DNA from: Propionibacterium acidifaciens DSM 21887
GTDB taxonomy: Bacteria; Actinomycetota; Actinomycetes; Propionibacteriales; Propionibacteriaceae
Direction of reading: 5' to 3'
DNA length: 64,000 bases
Assembly: GCF_000426605.1 (NCBI RefSeq)
Contig: NZ_AUFR01000002.1
Span: 85,927-149,926, forward strand
The notes under the pieces were generated by a model that was given only the letters and a program-made list of their open reading frames with translations, had not been told where the DNA came from and searched no databases. The stretch's first letter is position 1, and each line of letters begins with the position of its first letter. This document shows, piece after piece, positions 49,347-58,008 of the stretch. A program made the position numbers and the translations under genes.

Positions 49347-51851
49347 TCATGAGCGCTTGTGGCTGCGCAGCGCCTGGACGCCGGCGCAGGCGGCGACGAG
49401 CGCCACGGCCCCGAACAGTCCTTCGAGGGCGTCCTCACCGGTTCGCGGCATCCTGGCGGGCCTCGTCGTGGGCGACGTTCCCGGCGTCGGAGCAGTCGTC
49501 TCCTCAGGCGTCGTCGGCGCATCGGGAGTCGGCGTCACCTCGGGCATCGGGGTGGGTGTCGGAGTCGGCGCGGGCATCGGGGTGGGTGTCGGAGTCGGCG
49601 CGGGCGTGGCCTCGACGGCCTCGTTCGTCACGACGATGGAGATCACCCGGGTGTCCGGGTTGTACTCGCGCTGGTAATTCGCGGTCCAGCCCTCCGGCGC
49701 GTCCTCCTCGATGGTGGCGCCGGAGTTCAGCGGCAAGCCTTCGAAGGTGTGGGTCCAGCCGTTCGACTCATCGAGCACGGCGCTCTCCACACGGTGGCCG
49801 TCGATGGTCAGCCAGACCGTGGCGTTCTCGGGTGCGCTGAGCGCGGTCTGGCCCGGGTCCCAGTGCTTGGTCACGGTGAGGCTCTCGGTGTATTCGTGCT
49901 CGTTGCCGAGCACGACCTTGCCGTTCGAGCCGATGCCGCCGCCGCGGGTGGATGAGTTGTTCCGGATGGTCACTGTGGCGAGGCCGGAGGAGAGCTCGAT
50001 GGCCTCTTCGCTCGGGGTGGCCTTGAGTTCGTAGGAGGCCGGGTCGTCGGTGATGCCCGAGACCGCCGTCTGGCCGGCCGTGTCGGTGGAGTAGCGGGCG
50101 ACGTCCGGGTCGGGCACACCGACCGAGTTATCGGCGTCGGCTTCGAGGGTCGCGCCGTCCAGGTGCCAGTCGGCCAGGCCGCCGCCCAGCATGCGGTCGG
50201 AGATTGTCGCGGCCGTCTTCTTCTCGTTGTCGGGGAAGCGCACGATGGAGGCGTCATCGCCGGCGCCGGTGGCGGTGTTGCCGTAGAGGGCGGTACCGCT
50301 GTTCACGTTGATGCTGGCCTCGCCGGTGGGGCAGAACCACACGCCGCCGCCGAGCACGGAGGCCTCGTTGTCGGTGATGAGGGAGTCGTTGATGTACAGG
50401 GTGTAGGGCACCGAGCCGACGTAGAGTCCGCCGCCCTGCTTGCTGGCGGTGTTGTTCTCGATGGTTCCGGCGTTGATGCGCACCTCGCTGGAGGCCACGT
50501 AGACGCCGCCGCCGCAGCCCCTGTCCGTCTGCGTCGTCTCCTCCATCCGGGCGCTGTTGCCGGAGATCGTGCCGCCGTTCATGGTGAACGAGGCGGGGAA
50601 GAAGCTGGGCCACTGGCTGTAGACGATGTCGTAGTAGCGGCCGGGCGCGTCCTCGTAGGCGGTCTTGTGGAAGTAGGCGACGAAGGTGTCGTAGGTCGCG
50701 ACGCCGCCACCCACGCCGACGGAGGTGTTGCCGGTGATGGCGCCGTCGTTCATGACGAAGTCGCTGCCGCTCTCGACGTAGACGCCGCCGCCAGCGCCGT
50801 CGGAGAGTTCACCCGTGGCCGTGGTCAGGCCCGTCGCCTGGCAGTTGGAGATCGTGCCGCCGTTCATCGTGAAGTGCGCCTTCGACCAGAAGTCGCGGTA
50901 GCCGGCGGAGCCGCCGTAGACGTAGACGCCGCCGCCATGCGGGGCCGAGCAGTTCGTGATCGTGCCGCCGTTCATCGTGAAGGTGGACTCGATGGCATTG
51001 TCGGCGGCGGCCCCATTCGGGTTGACCGCCAGGACGAGTACGCCGCCGGAGGTCTGGATCTGATCCCCGGCTGCGCCGTTGGAGATCTCGCCGCCCTCCA
51101 TGGTGAAGGTTGCCCCGTCGATGAGGACCGATCCTGCGAACTGGTTGTCGATCGTGGTGTTCGTGATCGTGCCGCCGCTCATCGTCGCGGTGGCGCCGTC
51201 GCGGACGTAGACGGCCGCGCCATGATCGCGTTCGATCGTGGTGTCGGTGATCAGGCCGCTCGCCATGGTGAACGTGGCATCGCCGCCCGAGGCGATCACA
51301 GCGCCCACGTTCTGGTCGTCGGCGCCCTGCCGGGAGGCCAGCAGATTGCGCAGGGTGGCGCCGTCCAGGGTGAAGGAGCCCTCTGTGCGGACGAAGCTGT
51401 TCTCCCGACCCTGGCCGTCCAGCGTCACGTCGCCGCTGAGGGTGAACGTGCCGCCGGCCGCCACCTGGACGAACGGCTTGGCGCTGCCCGTGACGGTCGG
51501 CGCCGCGCCGTCGGCGTTCGTGATGGTGATGACCTTGCCGGCGGGGATCGTGACGGTGCCGGTCAGGGCGATGTCGCCCGTGAGCTTGATCGTCGTCGCG
51601 TCGCCGTCGGTCGCGGCGGCGATGGCGGCCAGCAGGTCCGCCTCGTCGTCCACCGTGACCGTCACGGCGTCGAAGAGGGCCGCGCGGGGCTGGGACGTCG
51701 ACAGCGAGTCGGAATCGTCGGCCGGGGCCCCCTGCTGGAGCACCTGGGCGGGGATCGAGTTGCCCAGCCCGGTCGCTGTCGTCGTCCCGCCCGGTGCCAC
51801 GATGCCGAACGCGAGGATCGCGCTCAACAGATAACAAAGCTTTTTCCTCAT
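49347..51851 (-). CDS. cell-wall-anchored surface protein with beta-helix repeats
   Basis: An 834-residue exported protein. A signal peptide is at 1 to about 27 (MRKKLCYLLSAILAFGIVA). Residues about 60-600 hold parallel beta-helix type repeats (FTMNGGTISN, FTMEGGEISN, ADFVMNDGAITGN), then a Cna-B-like domain at about 670-760 (TVTKHWDPGQTALSAPENATVWL ... ATIEEDAPEGWTANY). A Pro-Thr repeat region follows, and a sorting signal MPRTGED at about 801-807 with a hydrophobic helix and a basic tail. The sortase site is M-P-R-T-G, not canonical LPXTG. AGGAGG-type site lies upstream of ATG 51851. Adhesion is the likely role; no sortase is in the window. Confidence 0.85.
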   Translation of the reverse strand: MRKKLCYLLSAILAFGIVAPGGTTTATGLGNSIPAQVLQQGAPADDSDSLSTSQPRAALFDAVTVTVDDEADLLAAIAAATDGDATTIKLTGDIALTGTVTIPAGKVITITNADGAAPTVTGSAKPFVQVAAGGTFTLSGDVTLDGQGRENSFVRTEGSFTLDGATLRNLLASRQGADDQNVGAVIASGGDATFTMASGLITDTTIERDHGAAVYVRDGATATMSGGTITNTTIDNQFAGSVLIDGATFTMEGGEISNGAAGDQIQTSGGVLVLAVNPNGAAADNAIESTFTMNGGTITNCSAPHGGGVYVYGGSAGYRDFWSKAHFTMNGGTISNCQATGLTTATGELSDGAGGGVYVESGSDFVMNDGAITGNTSVGVGGGVATYDTFVAYFHKTAYEDAPGRYYDIVYSQWPSFFPASFTMNGGTISGNSARMEETTQTDRGCGGGVYVASSEVRINAGTIENNTASKQGGGLYVGSVPYTLYINDSLITDNEASVLGGGVWFCPTGEASINVNSGTALYGNTATGAGDDASIVRFPDNEKKTAATISDRMLGGGLADWHLDGATLEADADNSVGVPDPDVARYSTDTAGQTAVSGITDDPASYELKATPSEEAIELSSGLATVTIRNNSSTRGGGIGSNGKVVLGNEHEYTESLTVTKHWDPGQTALSAPENATVWLTIDGHRVESAVLDESNGWTHTFEGLPLNSGATIEEDAPEGWTANYQREYNPDTRVISIVVTNEAVEATPAPTPTPTPMPAPTPTPTPMPEVTPTPDAPTTPEETTAPTPGTSPTTRPARMPRTGEDALEGLFGAVALVAACAGVQALRSHKRS
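49542..49601 (-). repeat. tandem 30-bp repeat encoding Pro-Thr stalk
   Basis: Two exact 30-bp units (49542-49571, 49572-49601) encode the PTPTPTPMPA stalk. Slippage here would change stalk length in frame. Confidence 0.85.
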
Positions 51852-52224
51852 GAGTGCAGCCCCTCCTGGTCTGCTTCACGCCTCCGGGACTCTTCAGGGA
51901 GTGGCAGGGGTGTGAAGGTATTGAAAATTTATCTCTGACATAGTAGCAAGTCGTGGTGGAGAGCGGCACCGCATGGGCCGCATCGGCGCGGCGGTCACAT
52001 GCCTGCTGTGGCACTGGCTAGTGGTGAGCCGGCGCGAGCAGCCCCTGCCGCCGTGGTCGACGGGCCCTGCTCGATCGGGCACGTGCGTGATATCCCTACT
52101 CAACCCTGAGCAGTTCCCCGGTTTCGATGAGGATGTCGAAGTGACTGCCTGACCACTCAGGGCTCCGCCGTGTCAGTGGTGGGGCTCTGTCGTGCGTTGC
52201 CCTGACTGATCAAGGAGGATCCGC
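51852..52224. other. intergenic stretch between divergent genes
   Basis: AT-richer than average around 51910-51955. It must hold promoters for the surface protein (minus) and the frameshifted gene (plus). TACTAT on the minus strand near 51940 is a possible -10. No gene recognised. Confidence 0.4.
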
Positions 52225-53843
52225 ATGCCCCTGCCGAACGACGCGTCTTCTCGATCCGATCCCGCGTCCCGCGATGATCCGACGACCGCGCTGGTCGAGG
52301 TCGGGGCCGGCATGGCCGTCCTCTTCGCGGACAGGTCCCCGTCCGAGATGGAACTGATCCCCTTCAGCATGATGGGCACCGAGACGACGAAGAGACTGAC
52401 CGACCGGCTCGCGATCGGTGCCGGGCTGGTGAATACCGGGGTCCAAGGCGTCCAGGGCGCGCTGCCGGCGCAGGGGCTGGTCCGGCTCGCACCCCAGACG
52501 CTGGAGGCGCTCAAGACCGCGGTTCCGGTGCAGTCGGGGGCTGGAACCTGGGCGTCCTCACCGAGGGCCACGGTTTCTCGCACGTCATACGGTGGGCTCC
52601 GGCGACCAGTGCGCAGGCCGCCACCCTGCTGTCCTCGCTCGGGCCCGCAGCCGCGCTCCTGAGCCTGCAGATGCAGTTGGCCTCCGTCTCCCGCCGGGTT
52701 GATGAGAACCTCGAACTCACCCAGGAGGTTCTGAAGGAGTTGCGTCAGGACCATTGGAACACCCTGCTCGGCCTGTACGAAACCACGGTCCGTGCGGTGG
52801 AGGAGGCCCAGATGGTGGGCTTCGTCAACCAGCACATCTACGGTGCCGTGAAGACGAGGGAGGCCGACCTGCGCGCGGAGCGCCATGTTTTCGACGACTA
52901 CGTGAAGGGCCACGTCAAGGCCCTCAGTCCGAATGCCAGGAGTCGCAATGAGTATCTCCAGGGGCACGGCGAGGAGATCATCGCCGACGCCCATGGGCTT
53001 CTCATGGCCGAGGGTTCCTGGTTCCGCTTCCGGGTGCTGCGAGCCGCCTCCATCGCCTACGACGAGGACCACGCCGCTGAGAATCAGCAGCTGCTGACTT
53101 CCCTCGTGGAGACGACCCAACAGGAGCACGACGAGGCGATGGGGCGCATCGCGGAGCTGCTCGAGGCCCTCGAGCGGCGGGCCCGCCTGGTGGCCGCACT
53201 GCCCGGCAGGCGGTCGTTCAAGCTCGGCGCCGGTCGAGGTACGGACCGCCACGACATCGCACCACTGGCCGAAGCGCTGGCCGAAAAGGTGGCGGTTCTC
53301 CGCAACCGTCCCCACCGGATCGGCGAGTTGCCGCAACCGGCCCTGGCAGTGTTCAAGGACGGGACCGCTCCGAAGGAATTGCTGCGGATCCTGCAGTACG
53401 TTCTGCCGGAGGGGACGAGGCTGCTGGCGCTCGCCGATGTGAATGACACCGAGCATCTCATCCACGGCAATGCGTATCTCGGTGTCACGCCCGAGCACTT
53501 CTTCCTCTCGTCCCAGAGCGGCGTCAACAGCCAGGGCATCATCGAAAGACAGATTCCACTTGCCGACATCCGCTACGTGCGCACCGGCGCCGACAGGGCC
53601 GCAGGACTGGTGCTGGACGTCATCACCAAGGATGAGAACATCCGGATCTCCTTCGACGCGTGGGCCCAGGAGGGAGAGCGCCTGAAGGATGCTCGTCGGC
53701 TCGGCACCCTGCTTGCGTCCGCCATGAACATCCCAGATGAAGAGCGGTGTTCGGACCCATTGCTCCCTTCCCCGGCGGTGCCGGACCGAATGGAACTGCC
53801 CGGCGATCCTCAGCGGTTCCCTGCGCCGCGTCGCTCGGCGTGA
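52225..53843 (+). pseudogene. frameshifted protein: coiled-coil with PH-like C-terminal domain
   Basis: ATG 52225 has AAGGAGG 6 bases upstream. The frame runs 105 codons, then the family sequence continues in the next frame from a G run at 52536-52540 (five G; six would restore the frame to SGGWNLGVLTEGHGFSH). Repaired, the protein would be about 539 residues. It has an N-terminal domain with GLVRLAPQTLEALKTA, a GW-rich turn and LGPAAALLSLQMQLASVSRRVDEN, a long helical coiled-coil region (about 170-400), and a C-terminal bacterial PH-like domain (HLIHGNAYLGVTPEHFFL ... IPLADIRYVRTG). Such proteins occur widely in actinobacteria without known function. Either a real mutation or a homopolymer error. 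Confidence 0.7.
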
Positions 53844-54054
53844 GCCGGTCGAAGGGCCGCATGGGGCCGGATCGCTTCCACCGACCGACCCGGCATCCCC
53901 ACCGGGGACGTCATGGACTGAATCCTGACTCTCATCGAAGGCGAGTGGAGGACATGCGAACTCAGTGATTCACAGGCATCGTCGCCGTACTTCGTCGCGT
54001 TTCTGTCTGTCGTAGCCCGCGTCCGGCATCCTTCAAGATTTTCCGTCCTTGGTC

Positions 54055-54075
54055 TGATTTGATCTCTTCAAATCA
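54055..54075. promoter_or_regulatory. AT-rich inverted repeat before a small gene
   Basis: TGATTTGA, 5 bases, TCAAATCA: perfect 8-bp arms. A second hairpin, GCTGACC/GGTCAGC (54079-54097), lies between it and ATG 54103. Together they look like an operator or a leader structure. Confidence 0.5.
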
Positions 54076-54102
54076 TGCGCTGACCGCTGGGGTCAGCAAG
54101 AA

Positions 54103-54318
54103 ATGGGTGCGATCATGTCGAGCAATGGCATTTCCCCTCGTTTCCGATACATGGCAAAGGGTGCTGATGGGGCCGAGGGAACGATTGTCATCCGTAATGG
54201 CGAGTGGCTTGCTGTCACGTGGCCCGGTGAGGGGCATTCTCCTGACGAGAATGTCTTCCCTGGTTCGGAGAGACTTGGTCAAATCCTTCCTTCCGGACCA
54301 GTCTGCTCGACCGCGTGA
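54103..54318 (+). CDS. small hypothetical protein
   Basis: A possible 71-residue protein (67 from the second ATG, MSSNGISPRFRY ...). It contains EGTIVIRNGEWLAVTWPGEGH, which has protein-like composition and no match I recognise. There is no strong ribosome binding site and the surrounding DNA is AT-richer than the core. Its end runs into sequence with no assigned gene. It may be a real small gene, a fragment of a larger one, or chance. Confidence 0.35.
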   Translation: MGAIMSSNGISPRFRYMAKGADGAEGTIVIRNGEWLAVTWPGEGHSPDENVFPGSERLGQILPSGPVCSTA

Positions 54319-54671
54319 TCCGCACGAAGCGGCAGCGCCGCGCAGCGGCGGAGGCGGTCGAGGACGAGCCCGAACCGCTTGAGGCGGGATCGGTGCTCTG
54401 GGGGCGACGGTCGTGGCTGCGCCGGGGAGGCCGCCACGAGGCACGGCTCGCCCTGCTGGGCGGCGGGCCACTCGCAGCAGGCGGCCTCGGCATGGCCGGC
54501 GGCAGTTCGTCATCGCGATCGCGGGGCATCATGGTCTCGGCGCGGCGGCTGTCCCGTGTCCCATGGCTGGACCGCCGCCGCATGTCTGGCGCATCACGGG
54601 TAATCTGCCATGCCGGGTGCCGCCGGGCCCGCCGGGGAGGCGGGCGCCGCAGCGGCGGGGGAGAGTGGCCA
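54319..54671. other. intergenic stretch before azlC
   Basis: Open frames here are Arg/Gly-rich and do not match a family; the frame leading into azlC is open from 54315 but carries no recognisable domain before the azlC start. Possibly remnants. Confidence 0.35.
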
Positions 54672-55378
54672 GTGGCATCGGGAGCCGGGGCGAGGGCGTT
54701 CAGGGCCGCATTCCCCTGCACGTTGCCCATCTTCGCCGGGTTCTGGTTCCTGGGGTTCGCCTACGGCGTGTACATGAACGTGTCGGGGTTCGGCTTCTGG
54801 TTCCGACGCTCATGAGCCTGACCGTCTTCGGCGGCTCCCTGGAATTCGTCGCCGTCTCGATGCTGCCCGCCCCCTTCGCACCGGCTCAGGTCATGGCCAT
54901 CACCTGCATGGTGCAGGCGAGGCATCTGTTCTACGGGATCGCCATGCTCGACCGGTACCGGGACATGGGCTGGAAGAAGGCCTACCTGATCTTCGGGCTG
55001 TGCGACGAGACCTTCTCCATCAACTACTCGGCGCGGATCCCCGAGGGCGTGGACCGCGGCTGGTTCTACTTCTTCGTCACCCTGCTCAACCACTTCTACT
55101 GGGTCTCGGGCGCCACCATCGGCGGTGTGGCCGGCTCGCTCGTGGCCTTCGACACCTCGGGTCTCGAATTCGTGATGACGGCCATGTTCGTCGTGATCTT
55201 CCTGGACCAGTGGCTGAAGGAGCGCAGGCACTGGACCGCGCTCATCGGCGTCGGCGCGGCGGCGGGATGCCGGCTCGTCTTCGGCGCCGATTCGTTCGTC
55301 GTGCCCACGATGGTTTGCATCCTGGTGCTGCTCATGGCTCCGCGCAGGCCGATCGAGGTCGAGGGAGGTCTGCTGTGA
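54672..55378 (+). pseudogene. azlC: frameshifted AzlC branched-chain amino acid exporter subunit
   Basis: GTG 54672 has GGGGAG about 8 bases upstream. The frame encodes AFRAAFPCTLPIFAGFWFLGFAYGVYMNVSGFGFWF, then a stop; the next frame continues TLMSLTVFGGSLEFVAVSML and the rest of AzlC. Adding one C in the CC at about 54806 (giving FWFPTLMSLTVFGG) restores a 235-residue product, the normal family length. AzlC forms a branched-chain amino acid exporter with AzlD, encoded downstream with a 4-bp overlap. Possibly inactive, possibly a base-calling error. Confidence 0.8.
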
Positions 55379-55701
55379 GTCCTGCCCAGCAGGTCTGGAC
55401 CGTCGGTATCTGCGTCCTCGGCACCGTTGCCATGCGCTTTCTGCCGTTCCTCGCGTTCGGCCGCGGGCGGCGGACGCCGGAGTTCGTCCGTTACCTCGGC
55501 CGGGCGTTGCCCGCAGCGGTCTTCGGCATGCTGGTGGTCTACAGTCTCAAGGACGTCTCCCTCGTCTCGGGCGGTCACGGGGTCCCTGAGGTGATCGGGA
55601 TTGCTGTCACGGTGGGGCCTCACCTGTGGAGGCGGCAGATGCTGGTCTCCATCGCTGGTGGCACCATCGTCTACATGCTGCTCGTGCAGTTCGTGTTCTG
55701 A
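55375..55701 (+). CDS. azlD: AzlD branched-chain amino acid exporter subunit
   Basis: A 108-residue small membrane protein with four hydrophobic segments: QVWTVGICVLGTVAMRFLPFLAFG starts it, then LGRALPAAVFGMLVVYSLKDV, and VIGIAVTVGPHLWRRQMLVSIAGGTIVYMLLVQFVF ends it. This is the AzlD pattern. GTG 55375 overlaps the azlC stop by 4 bp. It is intact, which suggests azlC was functional until recently. Confidence 0.88.
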   Translation: MSPAQQVWTVGICVLGTVAMRFLPFLAFGRGRRTPEFVRYLGRALPAAVFGMLVVYSLKDVSLVSGGHGVPEVIGIAVTVGPHLWRRQMLVSIAGGTIVYMLLVQFVF

Positions 55702-55734
55702 GCCCGCCGGCCCTGGCGGGCCGGACCGAGGAGA

Positions 55735-55795
55735 TCGCCGAACTCGTGGCCTTGCCGATGCCCGACGACGGGCCGGTGATGACGATTGTGCTCAT
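55735..55795 (-). pseudogene. truncated start of a short-chain dehydrogenase gene
   Basis: On the minus strand, ATG 55795 with GGAGAAGG upstream begins MSTIVITGPSSGIGKAT and SSAISSVRPA, the TGxxxGIG NAD(P)-binding start of short-chain dehydrogenases. After about 20 codons the sequence becomes the antisense of azlD and no further SDR motif is seen, so only a 5' stub remains. Confidence 0.65.
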
Positions 55796-55844
55796 GCCTT
55801 CTCCTGTGCCCGGAAGGTGCTCTGTCCATGGACCGGCCGGTCTG

Positions 55845-56862
55845 TCACCGGTTCCATTCCCTCATGGTCATGCCGTCGAACTCGACCTGCCCGCGATGGT
55901 CGTGCACCTCGATGGCATCCAAGGCGGCGTCGAGCTCGCGGAACTCCACGTCGGAGAATTCCACGTCGCATGCGCCGAGATTCTCCAGCACGCGCTCCCT
56001 GCGCTTCGAGCCCGGGATGGGCACGATGTTCGGGTACTTCGCCAGCATCCATGCCAGCGCGATCTGCGCCTTGGTCGCCCGGTGCGCGATTGCGCAGCGC
56101 TCCAACAGCTCGAGGACGGGCTGGTTCGCCCTGATGTTCTGCGCGGAGAGCTGGGGCACGAACTTCCGCACGTCATCGGCGTGCGAGGAATCCGTTGCCG
56201 CGTCGACTCCGCCCGAGAGGAAGCCGGAGGCGACCGGTGAGAAGGGGACGACCCCGATGCCGTGCTCCAGGCAGAACAGGATGACCTCATGTTCGCAGTC
56301 GCGCTCGAGCATGTTGTAGAGATTCTGGACCGCCGAGACCGGGGCGACGGCGTGCGCCGCGGCGAGCGTGTTCACGTCCACTTGTGACAGGCCCCATCCC
56401 CGGATGAGGCCGTCGGATAAGGCCGTCGCCGATGAGCCTGCTCATGACATCGGCGACCGCCTGCACCGGAACCCCGCGGTTCACGCGGTGCAGATAGTAG
56501 AGATCGACGTGGTCCGTTCGCAGGTTCTTCAGCGACCGGGCGAGATGGTCGCGGATGCAGGACTCGACCCCGTCGGTGCCCTCGGGGGCGTCTCCCGTGA
56601 AGTGGAACTTGGTCGCCAGCGTCACCGAGTCGCGGAAGCCCCGCACGGCGTCACCGAGCAGCTTCTCGTTGTGCCCGGCGCCGTGAAGAGCTGCTCCATA
56701 GCCCTCTGCGGTGTCGAAGAAGGTGCAGCCGGCGTCGTAAGCCGCGCGGATCGTCGCGACCGACTCCTCCTCGGGCGGGATCCGTCCGTAGCCGTGGGAC
56801 AGGCCCATGCAGCCCATCCCGATCTCGGAGACCTCCAGGCTGCCCAGACGACGTTTCTTCAT
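55845..56862 (-). pseudogene. aldo/keto reductase broken by a 13-bp duplication
   Basis: ATG 56862 (GGGAGGGAG upstream) begins MKKRRLGSLEVSEIGMGCMGLSHGYG. The tetrad regions are present: FFDTAEGYG (Asp/Tyr), TLATKFHF (Lys), YYLHRVN (His). After GDGLIR the frame is shifted by a 13-bp tandem duplication (56402-56427). Without the extra copy the chain continues GDGLIRGWGLSQVDVNTLAAAH and ends at 55845 as a 334-residue enzyme. The second part (SAVQNLYNMLERD ... WNR) is typical of the family. Confidence 0.85.
56402..56427. repeat. 13-bp tandem duplication inside the aldo/keto reductase
   Basis: GGATGAGGCCGTC followed directly by GGATAAGGCCGTC (12 of 13 identical). Removing one copy restores the reading frame, and the one mismatch shows the copies have diverged or that the original was not perfect. 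Confidence 0.9.
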
Positions 56863-56944
56863 GCTCCCTCCCACCTTCTGCTGCTTCATCGCGGGTCCTG
56901 ACGGCGCAACGCAGGTCGGGCCCCGGGCCCCGTTCGTCCACCGC

Positions 56945-57834
56945 TCAGTACAGGGTGCCGCCGCCCAGCTGCTGGGTCCTGACCAGGTCGCGCACCAGCC
57001 AGCCGACGACCTTCGGGTCGTAGTGGGCGAAGATGCGCGGCAGGGTGCCGTCGTCCAGGGCGGCGAAGGCGGCCATGTCCTCGGCGTCCAGTTCGAAGTC
57101 GAAGACGTCGGAGTTCTCGGCCATGCGCTCGCGGTGCGTCGACTTCGGGATGACGACGACGTCCTTCTGCATGAGCGCTCGCAGGACCACCTGGCCCGGC
57201 CTCTTGCCGTGTTTGGCGTCGATCCCGGCCAGGGTCGGGTCGGCGAAGATGTTGTTCTGCCCCTCGGCGAAGGGCGCCCAGGCCTCGTGGACGACGCCCA
57301 GCTCGGCCATGACGGCGTGCGCGGCGTCCTGCTGTCGGAAGGGGTGCGTCTCGACCTGGTTCACCGCCGGTGGGATCTCGGCCAGGGCGGCGACGTCGAC
57401 GAGGCGCTCGGGGTAGAAGCTCGAGACGCCGATGGCGCGCAGCTTCCCGGCCCGGTACGCCTCCTCCATGGCGCGGTAGGCCCCGGGTAGTCGCTCATCG
57501 CCTGGTGCAGGAGCATGAGGTCGATGTGGTCGGTGCCCAGCTTCTCCAGCGACTCGTCGATGGAGGCGGCCGCCCGCTCGTGGTTCATGTTCGACACCCA
57601 GATCTTCGATGTGATGAAGATCTCGTCGCGGGGCACGCCGGCGGCGGCGACGGCGGCGCCCGCGCCTTCCTCGTTGGCGTAGGCCTGGGCGGTGTCGATG
57701 AGCCGGTAGCCGACTTCGAGGGCCTCTGCCACGCAGTGCTCGGTCTCGTCGGGCGGGGTCTGGAGGACGTCGTAGCCGAGCATCGGCATCTCGACGCCGT
57801 TGTTGAGAATCACGGTGGGGACGGTTGTGGTCAC
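56945..57834 (-). pseudogene. frameshifted aldo/keto reductase
   Basis: GTG 57834 has AGGAGG 5 bases upstream; begins TTTVPTVILNNGVEMPMLGYDV. Asp/Tyr region LIDTAQAYANEEG, Lys in ITSKIWVSN and His in LMLLHQAMSDYPG are present. At the run CCCC 57481-57484 (GGGG on the minus strand) the frame breaks; one more G gives DYPGAYRAMEEAYRAGKLRAIGVSSF and a complete enzyme of about 296 residues ending at 56945. It starts 174 bp beyond the third minus-strand reductase and ends 82 bp before the first. Confidence 0.85.
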
Positions 57835-58008
57835 AGGTCCTCCTGAGAGGTCGCTCTGAGCGGGTCGAGTTGTGCAGCCGCCGCGGGGCCGGATGGTGCA
57901 TGCCCCCGGAGCGCCTGCGCCGACGAGCCGTGTGCTGTCGTCGCCGCGGGGCGGGCCCTCCCCGTCGGGGCGCGTGTCAGCCGGGCCGGGTCCACCCCGC
58001 CGGCGGGT

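Noticed and set aside
52536..52540. Phase-variable homopolymer switch at the G run
   Set aside because: Five G is too short for efficient slippage switching; mutation or base-calling error is more likely. Same view for the CCCC runs at 57481 and 61885.
54315..54671. N-terminal extension of azlC reaching back to 54315
   Set aside because: The extra 119 residues are Arg/Gly-rich without family similarity, while a GTG with a binding site gives the normal AzlC length.
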